NCBI GenBank assembly: GCA_002332905.1
Contig: DDAM01000040.1
Span: 88,088 to 152,087, forward strand
Reading direction: 5' to 3'
Source of the DNA: Firmicutes bacterium UBA2058
GTDB taxonomy: Bacteria; Bacillota; Clostridia; Tissierellales; Sedimentibacteraceae
DNA length: 64,000 nucleotides
Below, piece by piece: positions 36,043-45,925 of this stretch (positions are counted from its first letter, which is position 1; each line of letters begins with the position of its first letter). Below the pieces are notes generated by a model. The model was given only the letters and a program-made list of their open reading frames with translations, made no database searches and was not told the DNA's origin. The position numbers and the translations under genes are program-made.

Positions 36043-37536
36043 ATGAAAAAAAAACTATTATATTTAGGTGTTGTAGTAATTGTCTTTGTACTATCTGTCT
36101 ATGCTAGTATTTATGGAAAAAAAGATAATTTCAGATATCATCAACATTTAGAGAAAAAGCCTGCAACACAGTGTACACAAGATATATACGGAATTAATGA
36201 AAAATTCTGTACACACCTTCCAATAGTCAGCATAAATACAAATAACCAAACAATACCCGGTGAACCTATACTTAATGAAGAAAAAAATCTTATAGGATAT
36301 ACAACTACAGATAGTGAAGAAACAACAATTGTTGCCGATATCAAAATTATCGATAATGAAATAAACAACCATTTGGATGATGCAACCAGTATTGAAAGTA
36401 AAATTAGGCTAAGGATAAGAGGAAACAGTTCAAGACACTTTGATAAAAAAAGCTATAAGCTTAATTTTATTGATGAAAGCGGCGAAGATAAAGATGTAGA
36501 TATCATGGGAATGGCACCTCATGATGAATGGGCTCTTTACGGTCCTTTTTTAGACAAAACTCTAATTCGCAACTATTTCTGTATGAACATATCAGCAGAA
36601 ATTATGGATTATACGCCTGATGTGAGATTCTGCGAGGTCTTTCTTGACGGAGAATATGTAGGATTATATTTAATGATGGAGACAATCGACGTTGGACAAA
36701 ACAGAATTGACATAACTGAATATAAGGAAGGAAAAAGAGGTTACGGATATGTTTTAAAGCTGGATAAGGAAGCTGAAGAAGGAACATTGGAAGCAATTAA
36801 CCAATTTTCTAAATATACCTTTATGACAGAATATAAAAGAAATTTTTCAATCGAATATCCGAAACCAAGTATGCTGACCTACGAAATAAATAATGATATC
36901 GAAAGAGATATAAGTAAATTTGAGAAAGCCTTGTATTCTTATGATTTTGACGATAAACACCTTGGATACAGTGCGTATATTGATGTCGATTCCTTTGTTG
37001 ATTATTATATTTTGATGGAATTTCTATGTATTAATGATATGATGTCCTTTTCAACCTATATGTATAAGGATGTAAACGGTAAGCTTACTATGGGACCACT
37101 ATGGGACTTTAACAATGCATTTAATAATTTTATAAACATTAACTTTGACGGTAAAGATATGTATTTTATAAATAGAATTTGGTATAAAATGCTGCTTAAG
37201 GATAAGGCGTTTGTAGATAAGGTAGTTAATCGATATCATGCGCTTAGAAAGACCCATCTCTCAGAAGAGTATCTTTTGAATTATATTGATGAAACTGTAA
37301 GCTATCTTGGTGATTCTGTTGATAGAAACTATGAGATATGGGGATATTCCTTTGATTATACAAAACTTGATTCCTTCCAAAGACTGAGACCTTATGAAAG
37401 AAACATAAAAAGTTACGAAGAATCTATTAAGCAGATGAAAAATTTTATTAAAGCAAGGGGCAGATGGATGGATGAAAACATTGATACATTATATCAATAC
37501 TGCCACGAATCGAAAAACAAAATGTTTATACAATAG
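36043..37536 (+). CDS. CotH-kinase family protein
   Basis: The 497-residue protein has an N-terminal anchor helix (about 5-23), then the CotH core: RLRIRGNSSRHFDKKSYKL, GLYLMMETIDVG, YGYVLKLDKEAEEG and MGPLWDFNNAFNN, which contain the lysine and metal-binding aspartate of CotH protein kinases. Spore-coat CotH of Bacillus phosphorylates coat proteins; non-coat members are surface-anchored and of unknown target. The anchor and cluster suggest an extracytoplasmic role. TAGGAGAATTATAAATT precedes ATG. Confidence 0.88.
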   Translation: MKKKLLYLGVVVIVFVLSVYASIYGKKDNFRYHQHLEKKPATQCTQDIYGINEKFCTHLPIVSINTNNQTIPGEPILNEEKNLIGYTTTDSEETTIVADIKIIDNEINNHLDDATSIESKIRLRIRGNSSRHFDKKSYKLNFIDESGEDKDVDIMGMAPHDEWALYGPFLDKTLIRNYFCMNISAEIMDYTPDVRFCEVFLDGEYVGLYLMMETIDVGQNRIDITEYKEGKRGYGYVLKLDKEAEEGTLEAINQFSKYTFMTEYKRNFSIEYPKPSMLTYEINNDIERDISKFEKALYSYDFDDKHLGYSAYIDVDSFVDYYILMEFLCINDMMSFSTYMYKDVNGKLTMGPLWDFNNAFNNFININFDGKDMYFINRIWYKMLLKDKAFVDKVVNRYHALRKTHLSEEYLLNYIDETVSYLGDSVDRNYEIWGYSFDYTKLDSFQRLRPYERNIKSYEESIKQMKNFIKARGRWMDENIDTLYQYCHESKNKMFIQ

Positions 37537-37554
37537 AAGGATTGTTGAGATATT

Positions 37555-39717
37555 ATGAAAAAATTTATTGGAGTATGTATTACAATTATTTTGCTTGTTG
37601 TTCTTATAAATTATCTGATTTATACAGAAGGATGGTATATTGATTTTAAGCCAAATACAAAGGCAACTACCTTTGTAAAAACAATAGATAAAAGTATTTT
37701 AATAAATAAAGGTGGTACCTACGAGAATTTTATAATAAAAGGCGTAGATCTGGATGCTTCTATTCCTGGACATAAGTATACTGATTTTGCAATAGATGAA
37801 GAAACATATTTGCGTTGGTTTTCGTTGATTTCAGAAATGGGTGCAAATACAATTAGAATTTATACAATAATGAACGATACTTTTTATGATGCTCTTTATA
37901 AATTTAATACTTCAAATGAAAAGCCTCTATATCTTTTGCAAGGCTTATGGGTAACAGATTATGCAAACAATTCTTCATATGATGCGCTTAGCAATCAATT
38001 TAAAGGTATGCTTCAGCAGGATGCATACAATGCTGTAGATATAATCCATGGCAGAAAAAATCTACCTACAAGCAAGGTTAGAGGAAGCGGAATCTACAGA
38101 AGTGACATATCAGAATGGGTTTTAGGATATATTTTAGGTCTTGATTGGAATGCAAAAGCCATAGCATATACTGATAATATAAATAAAGGCAAAGAAGGTT
38201 ATATTGGAGAATACTTTTACACTTCTCAAAAAGCTAGTGTATTTGAAAGCATGCTTGCTGAAATAATGGATAAAACTGTAGAATATGAAAGTAAAAAATA
38301 TAAGCAGCAAAGACTTATTTCATTTATGAATAATCCTTCTACTGATCCTTTTGAATATGACTATAAAATTGCCATTCAAATAGATAAATATGCATCTTTA
38401 GATTTTGAGCATATAGTAGCTACAAACCGTCTTGAATCGGGATATTTTGCATCTTACAAACTTTTCGAGTTTTGTCCTCAATTTATAAAACACTTTTCTG
38501 AAAGAGAGTTAAGTAGACTAAAAGATATTGTCCCTTATATTGATTCAACTGCACCTTATTATGGATATTTAGAGTTGCTAGGCAGATATCACACTATGCC
38601 AGTTGTTATAGCAGGATATGGATTTTCCTCTGCAAGGGGAAGTTCCCAGATTGTTAATAATGGCTCTTTACCAAAGGGAGGGTTAACCGAAAATGATCAA
38701 GCTGAAGCTTTGGCAAGCACTTATTTTGACATTATTGATGCGGGCTTAAGTGGTGCAATTATAACATCATGGCAGGATGTATGGGCACAGCGTTCTTCAA
38801 ACACAATGCATGCCGTTGATATAACAAGGGCATCAGAATGGAGTGATTATCAGACAAGTGACCAATTTTACGGCTTATTGTCCTTTGATCCAGGAGATGA
38901 CAAAAGCATATGCTATGTGGACGGCGATATATCGGAATGGAGTAAACATGACATTATAATCAACAGTAATGACATGAGTCTCTCTGCAAAATATGATGAA
39001 AAATTTATTTATTTGATGATAAAAAAAGAAAATCTTGTAAATTCAGATACGCTTTACATACCTATTGACATAACTCCAAAAACAGGCAGTAATTACTGTG
39101 AGGAATTTAAAATAAAATTTGACAGAAATTCTGATTTTATTTTGAATATCAATGGAGAACAAAATAGTAGATTACTGGTGCATGAGCGTTATGATATACT
39201 AAGAGAAAGCAGCTTGTATACGCTTAAAAAAAAGGATCCGTTCATCGATATTCCTCCTAAGGACACTCCTGTATTCAATAAAATATACATGATTGCTACG
39301 GGCAAAAAAATTAAAGAGAATCTGATATTAGATGTTGAAACGTATGATTACGAAGAATTGTACGGGTTATATGAAAGTGGACTGCTAAAACATGGGAATG
39401 CCAATCCTAGTTCTGAAGATTACAATTCCTTGGCTGATTTTATAATTAAAGGTAATTACATTGAGATAAGAATACCTTGGCAACTGCTTAACTTTTCATC
39501 TCCATCACGTATGATGATACATGATGACTATTATGAAAACTATGGAGTGGAAAATTTAAAAATAAAAAAAATATATTTTGGAGTAGCTGAAGGTAAAAAA
39601 TATATGCCGAGAATAGAAATGTCAGCACTTAAATTAAAGGGTTGGAAATCTACTCCAACATACCATGAAAGATTAAAAAAATCATACTATGTTATGCAGA
39701 AAATATGGAATGATTAG
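37555..39717 (+). CDS. Glycosidase-like membrane-anchored protein, catalytic glutamates apparently missing
   Basis: The 720-residue protein has an N-terminal anchor (about 5-22) and a TIM-barrel-like region (about 55-430) with TYLRWFSLISEMGANTIRIYT, resembling GH72/GH2-like enzymes. At the places where related proteins, as I recall them, have glutamate it reads VLGYILGLDWN and VVIAGYGFSSARG (aspartate and glycine). The C-terminal part (about 465-715) looks like a beta-sandwich carbohydrate-binding module. It stands 18 bp behind CotH. It could be a binding protein rather than an enzyme. The family match is from memory. Confidence 0.6.
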   Translation: MKKFIGVCITIILLVVLINYLIYTEGWYIDFKPNTKATTFVKTIDKSILINKGGTYENFIIKGVDLDASIPGHKYTDFAIDEETYLRWFSLISEMGANTIRIYTIMNDTFYDALYKFNTSNEKPLYLLQGLWVTDYANNSSYDALSNQFKGMLQQDAYNAVDIIHGRKNLPTSKVRGSGIYRSDISEWVLGYILGLDWNAKAIAYTDNINKGKEGYIGEYFYTSQKASVFESMLAEIMDKTVEYESKKYKQQRLISFMNNPSTDPFEYDYKIAIQIDKYASLDFEHIVATNRLESGYFASYKLFEFCPQFIKHFSERELSRLKDIVPYIDSTAPYYGYLELLGRYHTMPVVIAGYGFSSARGSSQIVNNGSLPKGGLTENDQAEALASTYFDIIDAGLSGAIITSWQDVWAQRSSNTMHAVDITRASEWSDYQTSDQFYGLLSFDPGDDKSICYVDGDISEWSKHDIIINSNDMSLSAKYDEKFIYLMIKKENLVNSDTLYIPIDITPKTGSNYCEEFKIKFDRNSDFILNINGEQNSRLLVHERYDILRESSLYTLKKKDPFIDIPPKDTPVFNKIYMIATGKKIKENLILDVETYDYEELYGLYESGLLKHGNANPSSEDYNSLADFIIKGNYIEIRIPWQLLNFSSPSRMMIHDDYYENYGVENLKIKKIYFGVAEGKKYMPRIEMSALKLKGWKSTPTYHERLKKSYYVMQKIWND

Positions 39718-39729
39718 AAGGATTAAACT

Positions 39730-40815
39730 ATGTATATAAATGTAGAGTTATTAATCTATTCGTATATGGCACTGTGCCTATGTATTCTCCTTTATAATAT
39801 TATTTTTATAGGATATAGCAAAACAGAGAAAAAACGCTCTTTTAGAAGATTTAATAAATGGAAAAATGTTATTGATCAACAGTTTAATAAAGACAACATT
39901 ACTTCAGATAAAGCACATGAACTTTTGCTACAAAAAAGACTGTTAAGAATAAATCAATTATATGCTTATGATCAAGCATTACAAGAACTTCTGATATCTA
40001 ATCATGATAGAACGAAGGAGTATATAGCAAATAATTTGAACACATCAGTTTATCTGGCTAAAAAATATCTTGACAAGGATAGCACAAAAAAAGCATATTT
40101 AGCTTACATGCTTTCAAAATATTTAGTATTTGATTATTCAAGCAATCATAGAGTTGGAGAAATATTAATTGACTATACTTTAGATAAATCAATTTATTGC
40201 AGAGAAAATGCACTACGTGCAATTTACTCAATTGGCAATGTAGAAGATGTTTTGTCTGCATATAGGCTTATGAATAAAAATTCGATATTTCATAACAGCA
40301 AGCTGGTAGCAGATGGTTTATTGTTATTTAACGGCGATAGGGTTAAACTTTGTAATGCATTGTGGGATTCATTTTACGAATTTAACATCAGTTATCAGCT
40401 GGCTTTTATAAATTTTATAAAAAATGTTTCCGGAGATTTTTGTGATAAATTTTTTGCAGCTTTACAAAGTGATAATACAAATCAAGAAATAAAATTTGCA
40501 ATTATAAGATATTATAGGAAATATTCTTATGATCCTGCAAGGATTTACTTATATAATTGCATTAAATTCCAAAGTGAATTAGATTATACCTTCTCTGCAC
40601 TTGCAGCATCAGCACTTGAAAATTATCCTTCTGATGAAACGATACGTGTACTTAAATCAGCGCTTACATCAAATAACTGGTATACAAGAAACAATGCCTC
40701 TAATTCTTTGCAAAAGCTTGGCGTTGATTATATTGATTTACTAGATGTTTACAGTGGCAATGATCGTTATGCGAGAGAAATGATGGAATATAAAATGGCT
40801 GTACACAACTCATAG
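39730..40815 (+). CDS. HEAT-repeat-like membrane-anchored protein
   Basis: The 361-residue protein has one N-terminal helix (about 5-27) and then helical repeats, clearest as DKSIYCRENALRAIYSIG near 158-176 and SNNWYTRNNASNSLQKLG near 314-332. HEAT-type repeats are scaffolds for complex assembly. It lies 12 bp behind the glycosidase-like gene and 17 bp before the glycosyltransferase, so it probably assembles or regulates the synthase. Confidence 0.7.
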   Translation: MYINVELLIYSYMALCLCILLYNIIFIGYSKTEKKRSFRRFNKWKNVIDQQFNKDNITSDKAHELLLQKRLLRINQLYAYDQALQELLISNHDRTKEYIANNLNTSVYLAKKYLDKDSTKKAYLAYMLSKYLVFDYSSNHRVGEILIDYTLDKSIYCRENALRAIYSIGNVEDVLSAYRLMNKNSIFHNSKLVADGLLLFNGDRVKLCNALWDSFYEFNISYQLAFINFIKNVSGDFCDKFFAALQSDNTNQEIKFAIIRYYRKYSYDPARIYLYNCIKFQSELDYTFSALAASALENYPSDETIRVLKSALTSNNWYTRNNASNSLQKLGVDYIDLLDVYSGNDRYAREMMEYKMAVHNS

Positions 40816-40832
40816 ACAGGGGGAAAAACGCT

Positions 40833-42227
40833 ATGATAAACTTCTTAGAATTTTTTCTAAAATATGTAGGATATTTTTTTATACTTTATTTATTTGGTTA
40901 TGTTACATTTTTGATTATGTCTGTAACAATCGGTACGATAACCTTATATAACAACAGACTTTTGCATAAATATAAAAATGATCTTAAACATGATTTTTAT
41001 GTGCCTATAACTATTATTGTTCCTGCCTATAACGAAGAGGTAACTGTTGTTGATACGGTAAAGTCATTGCTGAATTTAGACTATAGACTTTACGAGATAG
41101 TAGTTGTAGATGATGGTTCAAAAGACAATACAGCACAAGTCTTAATTGATACCTTTAATTTACATCAGGTAAAGAAACCTATAAACCAGCAAATTAAATG
41201 TAAGCGTGAAAAAGCAGTTTTTATTAATTCAATAAATAACATTACTATAACACTCGTCAGGAAGGAAAACGGAGGTAAAGCAGATGCTTTAAATATGGGA
41301 ATTAATGTGTCACAATTTCCTTATTTTATATGCTTGGATGCCGACTCTGTCTTACAGCACGATTCTCTTAAAAATATTGTCAAGCCAATATTAGAAAATG
41401 ATGATATTATAGCCTGCGGCGGGTTAATTAGTATTTCAAATGATATGGTTATAGAAAATGGTCATGTAAAAAAATACAAATTGCCTAAAAATCTACTAGT
41501 ATGTATGCAAATATTAGAATATGACAGGTCATTTTTAGCATCAAGAATTTTACTTGATCAGGTCAACGGTAACTTAATAATTTCTGGTGCCTTTGGACTT
41601 TTTAAAAAGGATATTGCTATAACTGTAGGTGGCTATGACACAACTACACTAGGAGAGGATATGGAGCTTGTTGTTAAGCTACATGTTTTTTGCAGAAGTA
41701 ATGATATAAAATATATTATAAAATATGTTCCTGATGCTATTTGCTGGAGCCAAGCTCCAGAATCTCTTATTGATTTAATAAAGCAAAGAAGAAGATGGTA
41801 CATAGGATTATTTCAGACAATGTGGAAATATCGCGCTTTATTTCTAAATTATAAATATGGCATGATTAGCTTCATATCATTTCTATATTTTTTAATATAT
41901 GAGCTTTTTTCGCCATTTATCGAGGTATTCGGAGTTCTAACTATAATTTTGTCTTTTGCAGTAAATTTAATAAATGTTCCTTATATGGTTTTCTTTTTTC
42001 TTATTTATGCAGTATATGGAGCAGTCTTATCTTTAGTTGCTTTTTTTTCAAGATGTCATACTCAAAACTACAAACTATCAATTATGGATATGGTGAAGGC
42101 TGTTGTACTGTGCTTATTTGAGATAACATTTTTAAGATTTATTATGTCCTTTGCAAGAATGTTGGCATTATTTAATTACAAAAAGAAAAGAGAACAATGG
42201 GGTACTATTAAAAGAGTAAAAAACTAA
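40833..42227 (+). CDS. Membrane glycosyltransferase family 2 (processive synthase type)
   Basis: The 464-residue protein has an N-terminal helix (about 10-32), a GT-A domain with PITIIVPAYNEE, VVDDGSKDN, LDADSVL and GEDMELV, the processive motif KQRRRWYIG, and about three or four C-terminal helices. The D, D, D, Q/RxxRW set is shared by cellulose, PNAG and hyaluronan synthases. It probably polymerises and exports a surface glycan; the sugar is unknown. Cluster genes around it supply accessory functions. CAGGGGGAAAAACGCT precedes ATG. Confidence 0.9.
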   Translation: MINFLEFFLKYVGYFFILYLFGYVTFLIMSVTIGTITLYNNRLLHKYKNDLKHDFYVPITIIVPAYNEEVTVVDTVKSLLNLDYRLYEIVVVDDGSKDNTAQVLIDTFNLHQVKKPINQQIKCKREKAVFINSINNITITLVRKENGGKADALNMGINVSQFPYFICLDADSVLQHDSLKNIVKPILENDDIIACGGLISISNDMVIENGHVKKYKLPKNLLVCMQILEYDRSFLASRILLDQVNGNLIISGAFGLFKKDIAITVGGYDTTTLGEDMELVVKLHVFCRSNDIKYIIKYVPDAICWSQAPESLIDLIKQRRRWYIGLFQTMWKYRALFLNYKYGMISFISFLYFLIYELFSPFIEVFGVLTIILSFAVNLINVPYMVFFFLIYAVYGAVLSLVAFFSRCHTQNYKLSIMDMVKAVVLCLFEITFLRFIMSFARMLALFNYKKKREQWGTIKRVKN

Positions 42228-42251
42228 TATTAAAGAAACGGGTATTGTTAT

Positions 42252-44204
42252 ATGAAAAAAAGATGCTTAATTTTTTTAGTGATTTTATTGACATGTTTTA
42301 ATTTATCATTTTGCTATATATATGCTACAGATGTCAAAAATACTGTGAACTTTACACCTGAAGAATTAGAATATATTAATTCAAATCAAACTATTTTTAT
42401 TGCTGGAAACAAAGATTTATTTCCAATTGAATATTTTTCAAAGGATGCGGGTAGGTTTTGCGGCATCATACCTGATTATTTTGAAATTATCAGCGAACTT
42501 TCAGGCATCAAGTTTAAGTACATAGATTACACAGACTTAGATTCAAGACTAAACTTAGCTAAAAACAAGCAGGTGGATATTTTGTCTGCTTTTGAAAGTG
42601 ATAAATATAATATTACAAGGTATAACCTTCGTATAAGTGATACAATAGCAATTTTACCCGATACAAAAAAAGAAATATACCTTGCATACACAGATATTGT
42701 ACCGTCTCAGTTGATAAGTATAATCCAAAAATGTCTTGCTGCAATCACGTCAGAACAGAAAGAAAATATTTATTTAAAAAATAGCATGGAATATTTTGAT
42801 AAAGCTGATTCCTTTAAAACAACTATCTTTTTACTTTCGATAGCTTGTATTATACTGATAGTTAGTATGACTGTTTTAGCATATAGACTGTGGGTAAACA
42901 GATGCAATTTAATTAATCATAAAAATATCGATGGAACTACAGAGTATGCAAATTACAACAATCTAAAGAATAATTATAATAAATACATAGATATAAATAG
43001 CAGAATTAATTATTGGATTGTAAATCTAGATGTTGGAATAGATGATATAATTGATGTCTATGGCTTTGAAGAATCTACTAGACTTATCAAAGCTGCAGCA
43101 GAAATAATTTACTCTGAAATCAACCAGAATGACTATTTTTGCGTAATAGATGGAAAACATTTTGTTTTACTGCTAAAAAGTCCATCATTTGAACTACTTA
43201 AGGATAAGCTATATGATATAGAAAATGACATCATGCAGATTAGTCAATACAAGAATTTATTAAATATCAGTATAGGAATATGCCAGCTTAAGCAAATTGA
43301 TTCAAAATTAGATTTACCTCTTTATAATGCTATGCAGGCTAGAAAATATGCAGCTTCTAACAAATTGCTTTTTTCAGTTTTCGATAAGTCCATTGGAGCA
43401 CAAATTTTAGATGAAGTCCAGATGGAGAAGGATTTAATAGAAGGACTATTAAATAATGAATTTGTAGTTTATTTGCAGCCTTATTTTAATCAAGGTAATA
43501 AAAATATGCAAGGTTGCGAGGCTTTGGTACGTTGGAATAACTGTAAAAAAGGACTGCTGAATCCAAATGTATTTATTCATATTTTAGAAAAGAAAAATAT
43601 AATTGATAAGCTTGATATGTTGGTCTTTGAAAATGTATGTAAAATATTAGAAAACAGAAAAAATCAAGGAAAGAAATTGTTTTGGATTTCCTGTAATTTC
43701 TCAAAGCAAAATTTTTTGAATCCTAATTTTGCAAAGACACTGCTACGGGTTGCTATCTCTCATAATATACCACCAAAATATCTTTTAATTGAAATTACAG
43801 AGGGTTTAGAAATAGACAATACAGAGCAAAACGACAAAATTATTAATCAGTTGAATAACTACGGCTTTCCTCTTATTATAGATAACTTTGGTTCAGGATA
43901 TTCTTCTTTTTTAGATTTATCTAAGTACCCTATTAGCTTTGTGAAATTAGATAAAAAGTTAATTGACAATATAGAATCTCAAAATATGTTTGATGTAACT
44001 AAAGGACTAATTGATATAATTCGCACCTTGGATATTAGGATCATGTGCACAGGTATAGAAACCTCAGTTCAGGCAAAACAAGTTAAGATGATGAATGTTG
44101 ATTATGTACAGGGTCACTTTTTTTATCATCCTATTTATAGCAATGAATTTGAAAAGTTATACGATCAAGGAAAATTGACTATTGATTTTTGTCGAAATAT
44201 GTAA
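42252..44204 (+). CDS. Periplasmic-binding-like, degenerate GGDEF and EAL-domain protein
   Basis: The 650-residue protein has a signal peptide, a shortened PBPb-like sensor (about 33-165), a helix (about 185-207), a GGDEF-like domain in which the signature reads IDGKHFVLL (no GGDEF), and an EAL domain (about 385-640). The EAL domain keeps CEALVRW, LIEITE, VKLDKKLI and TGIET, but the paired aspartates read DNFGSG, with the second aspartate replaced by asparagine. It may bind or slowly hydrolyse cyclic-di-GMP and control the synthase encoded 24 bp upstream. Loss of cyclase activity is clear; loss of phosphodiesterase activity is uncertain. Confidence 0.85.
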   Translation: MKKRCLIFLVILLTCFNLSFCYIYATDVKNTVNFTPEELEYINSNQTIFIAGNKDLFPIEYFSKDAGRFCGIIPDYFEIISELSGIKFKYIDYTDLDSRLNLAKNKQVDILSAFESDKYNITRYNLRISDTIAILPDTKKEIYLAYTDIVPSQLISIIQKCLAAITSEQKENIYLKNSMEYFDKADSFKTTIFLLSIACIILIVSMTVLAYRLWVNRCNLINHKNIDGTTEYANYNNLKNNYNKYIDINSRINYWIVNLDVGIDDIIDVYGFEESTRLIKAAAEIIYSEINQNDYFCVIDGKHFVLLLKSPSFELLKDKLYDIENDIMQISQYKNLLNISIGICQLKQIDSKLDLPLYNAMQARKYAASNKLLFSVFDKSIGAQILDEVQMEKDLIEGLLNNEFVVYLQPYFNQGNKNMQGCEALVRWNNCKKGLLNPNVFIHILEKKNIIDKLDMLVFENVCKILENRKNQGKKLFWISCNFSKQNFLNPNFAKTLLRVAISHNIPPKYLLIEITEGLEIDNTEQNDKIINQLNNYGFPLIIDNFGSGYSSFLDLSKYPISFVKLDKKLIDNIESQNMFDVTKGLIDIIRTLDIRIMCTGIETSVQAKQVKMMNVDYVQGHFFYHPIYSNEFEKLYDQGKLTIDFCRNM

Positions 44205-44222
44205 TATTATATACAAAGCAAC

Positions 44223-44336
44223 TTTTAATCTGATACAGAGAGATCAGAAAGGTTTGAGATTGTATATACATACATGTATATAAGTATGTAATAATTCACG
44301 TATAACAAGCCTTTCTCTTATGGGAGAGGTTTTTTT
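44223..44336 (+). promoter_or_regulatory. PyrR-dependent attenuator of the uracil permease
   Basis: TTTAATCTGATACAGAGAG followed by ATCAGAAAGG (44224-44252) matches the PyrR binding loop, with stem CTGAT/ATCAG closing an ACAGAGAG loop. Further on, CCTTTCTC-TTAT-GGGAGAGG (44310-44329) and TTTTTTT form an intrinsic terminator about 64 bp ahead of the permease start. PyrR with UMP or UTP bound would favour termination when pyrimidines are plentiful. The PyrR gene itself is not in the window. Confidence 0.82.
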
Positions 44337-44399
44337 ATGCCATTTAAAGGCTTATGCAATTTTAGACCATAGAAAATAATAATTTTATATGGAGGCATT

Positions 44400-45632
44400 A
44401 TGGAAACAAAACAAACAGAAAAATTAGGCATCAAAAATTTTATTTTAGGGATTCAGCATTTATTAGCAATGTTTGGAGCAACAGTATTGGTTCCAATTTT
44501 AACAGGACTAGATATTTCTGTAGCTTTATTTTCAGCCGGAGTTGGTACATTAATATTTCATTGCTGTACGAAGTTTAAGGTTCCAGTGTTTTTAGGCTCA
44601 TCTTTTGCATTTATACCACCAATTGTTTCAGTTATCAGTACTTATGGCTCAGTTCAATATGCACAGGGTGGAATTATTGTAGCAGGTTTACTTTATGTAT
44701 TATTCTCACTTTTAGTGAACAAAATCGGTGTTGATAATATTAAAAAATTAATGCCTGCACAGGTTGTTGGACCAATGATTATAGTTATAGGTCTTAATTT
44801 GGTGCCAATAGCTTTTGGCAATGCAAAAACAAACTTTTTAATATCTGGTGTAACCTTAGGTAGCGCACTTTTAATTAGTAAATTTGGCAGAGGATTTTTA
44901 AAACAATTAAATATTATTTTAGCAATTATAATAGGTTATGTGTTGACAATGTTAATTGACAAATCATTAATTGATATTGCCAATATAGCACAGGCTTCAT
45001 GGCTTTCAATGCCTAATTTTACACTTCCTAAGTTTGATATAGGAGCGATTATGATGATTGCACCAATAGTTATAGCGGTTTTCATGGAGCACATAGGTGA
45101 TATAACTACAAACGGTCAGGTTGTTGGGCAAGATTTCATTAAGGATCCTGGATTAAATAGAACTCTATTAGGAGATGGTTTAGCTACAATGTTTGCCGGA
45201 TTAGTTGGAGGACCTGCAAATACAACTTATGGAGAAAACACTGGCGTTCTAGCAATGACTAAAAACTATAACCCAAGAAACCTTGAGATAGCTGCTTTAT
45301 TTGCAATAATATTATCCTTCATAGGAAAGGTAAGCGGATTTTTAAGTAGTATACCTGTACCAGTAATGGGTGGTATATCACTTATGCTTTACTGTATGAT
45401 ATCTTTAATTGGTGTGAAAGCTATAAAGATTGAAAAAGTAAAATTTAACTGGAAAAATATTTTAGTAATAGCTGTGATATTATTCCTAGGATTATATGCA
45501 ACATACTTACAACCAATTTTAAAATTTGATATAGCAATTCCAATAACTGATGATATACCCTTTGGAGGTTTAAGCTTAGCTGCGGTAGTTGGAATTTTAC
45601 TTAACTATGTATTAAACAAGTTTTTTAAATAA
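44400..45632 (+). CDS. uraA: Uracil permease (nucleobase:cation symporter 2 family)
   Basis: The 410-residue protein starts LGIKNFILGIQHLLAMFGAT, typical of NCS2, and contains AVFMEHIGDITTNGQVVGQDF (the UraA substrate-site glutamate) and GGPANTTYGENTGVLAMTK. About twelve to fourteen helices are expected. The PyrR attenuator upstream supports uracil over xanthine as substrate. ATG 44400 follows GGAGGCATT. The stop TAA is followed directly by a structured repeat. Confidence 0.93.
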   Translation: METKQTEKLGIKNFILGIQHLLAMFGATVLVPILTGLDISVALFSAGVGTLIFHCCTKFKVPVFLGSSFAFIPPIVSVISTYGSVQYAQGGIIVAGLLYVLFSLLVNKIGVDNIKKLMPAQVVGPMIIVIGLNLVPIAFGNAKTNFLISGVTLGSALLISKFGRGFLKQLNIILAIIIGYVLTMLIDKSLIDIANIAQASWLSMPNFTLPKFDIGAIMMIAPIVIAVFMEHIGDITTNGQVVGQDFIKDPGLNRTLLGDGLATMFAGLVGGPANTTYGENTGVLAMTKNYNPRNLEIAALFAIILSFIGKVSGFLSSIPVPVMGGISLMLYCMISLIGVKAIKIEKVKFNWKNILVIAVILFLGLYATYLQPILKFDIAIPITDDIPFGGLSLAAVVGILLNYVLNKFFK

Positions 45633-45925
45633 GAATTTATTGTAGCTTTTATAATTGATATATTGGTGAGTGAAAACTTAGTAGAGAGTTGTTTCTTCGA
45701 TATATCTTTACTGTTAATTAAAGGTGAGCAATAAATATAAAAAAAGTTTCTGTCTCCGCAACGAGATTTACCATGATTTTCATAAGGAAGGTAAATCTCG
45801 TTGAAGTCGCATAAACTTTTTTTATATTTATTGCCTCCATAGCACCGAAAATAAAAGAAAATAAAAAGCATTTTCTTTTATTTCCTACTGTATTGGCATG
45901 TTCTTTTACTAGCTTTTACAATACT
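45633..45925 (+). repeat. Structured 3'-UTR repeat, copy 4 (compensated stems)
   Basis: It follows the uraA stop on the same strand. Shared unpaired motifs are CTTAGTAG, TTGTTTCTTCGATATA, GTTTCTGTCTCCG, TGATTTT...TAAGGAAGG and GAAGTCGCATAAAC. The outer stem is perfect over 22 bp (45728-45749 with 45813-45834) and the inner stem over 13 bp (45760-45772 with 45790-45802). These arm sequences differ from copies 1 to 3 but pair fully. A third hairpin near 45846-45883 (GAAAATAAAAG with CTTTTATTTC) corresponds to the 17-bp hairpin of copy 1. Confidence 0.85.
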
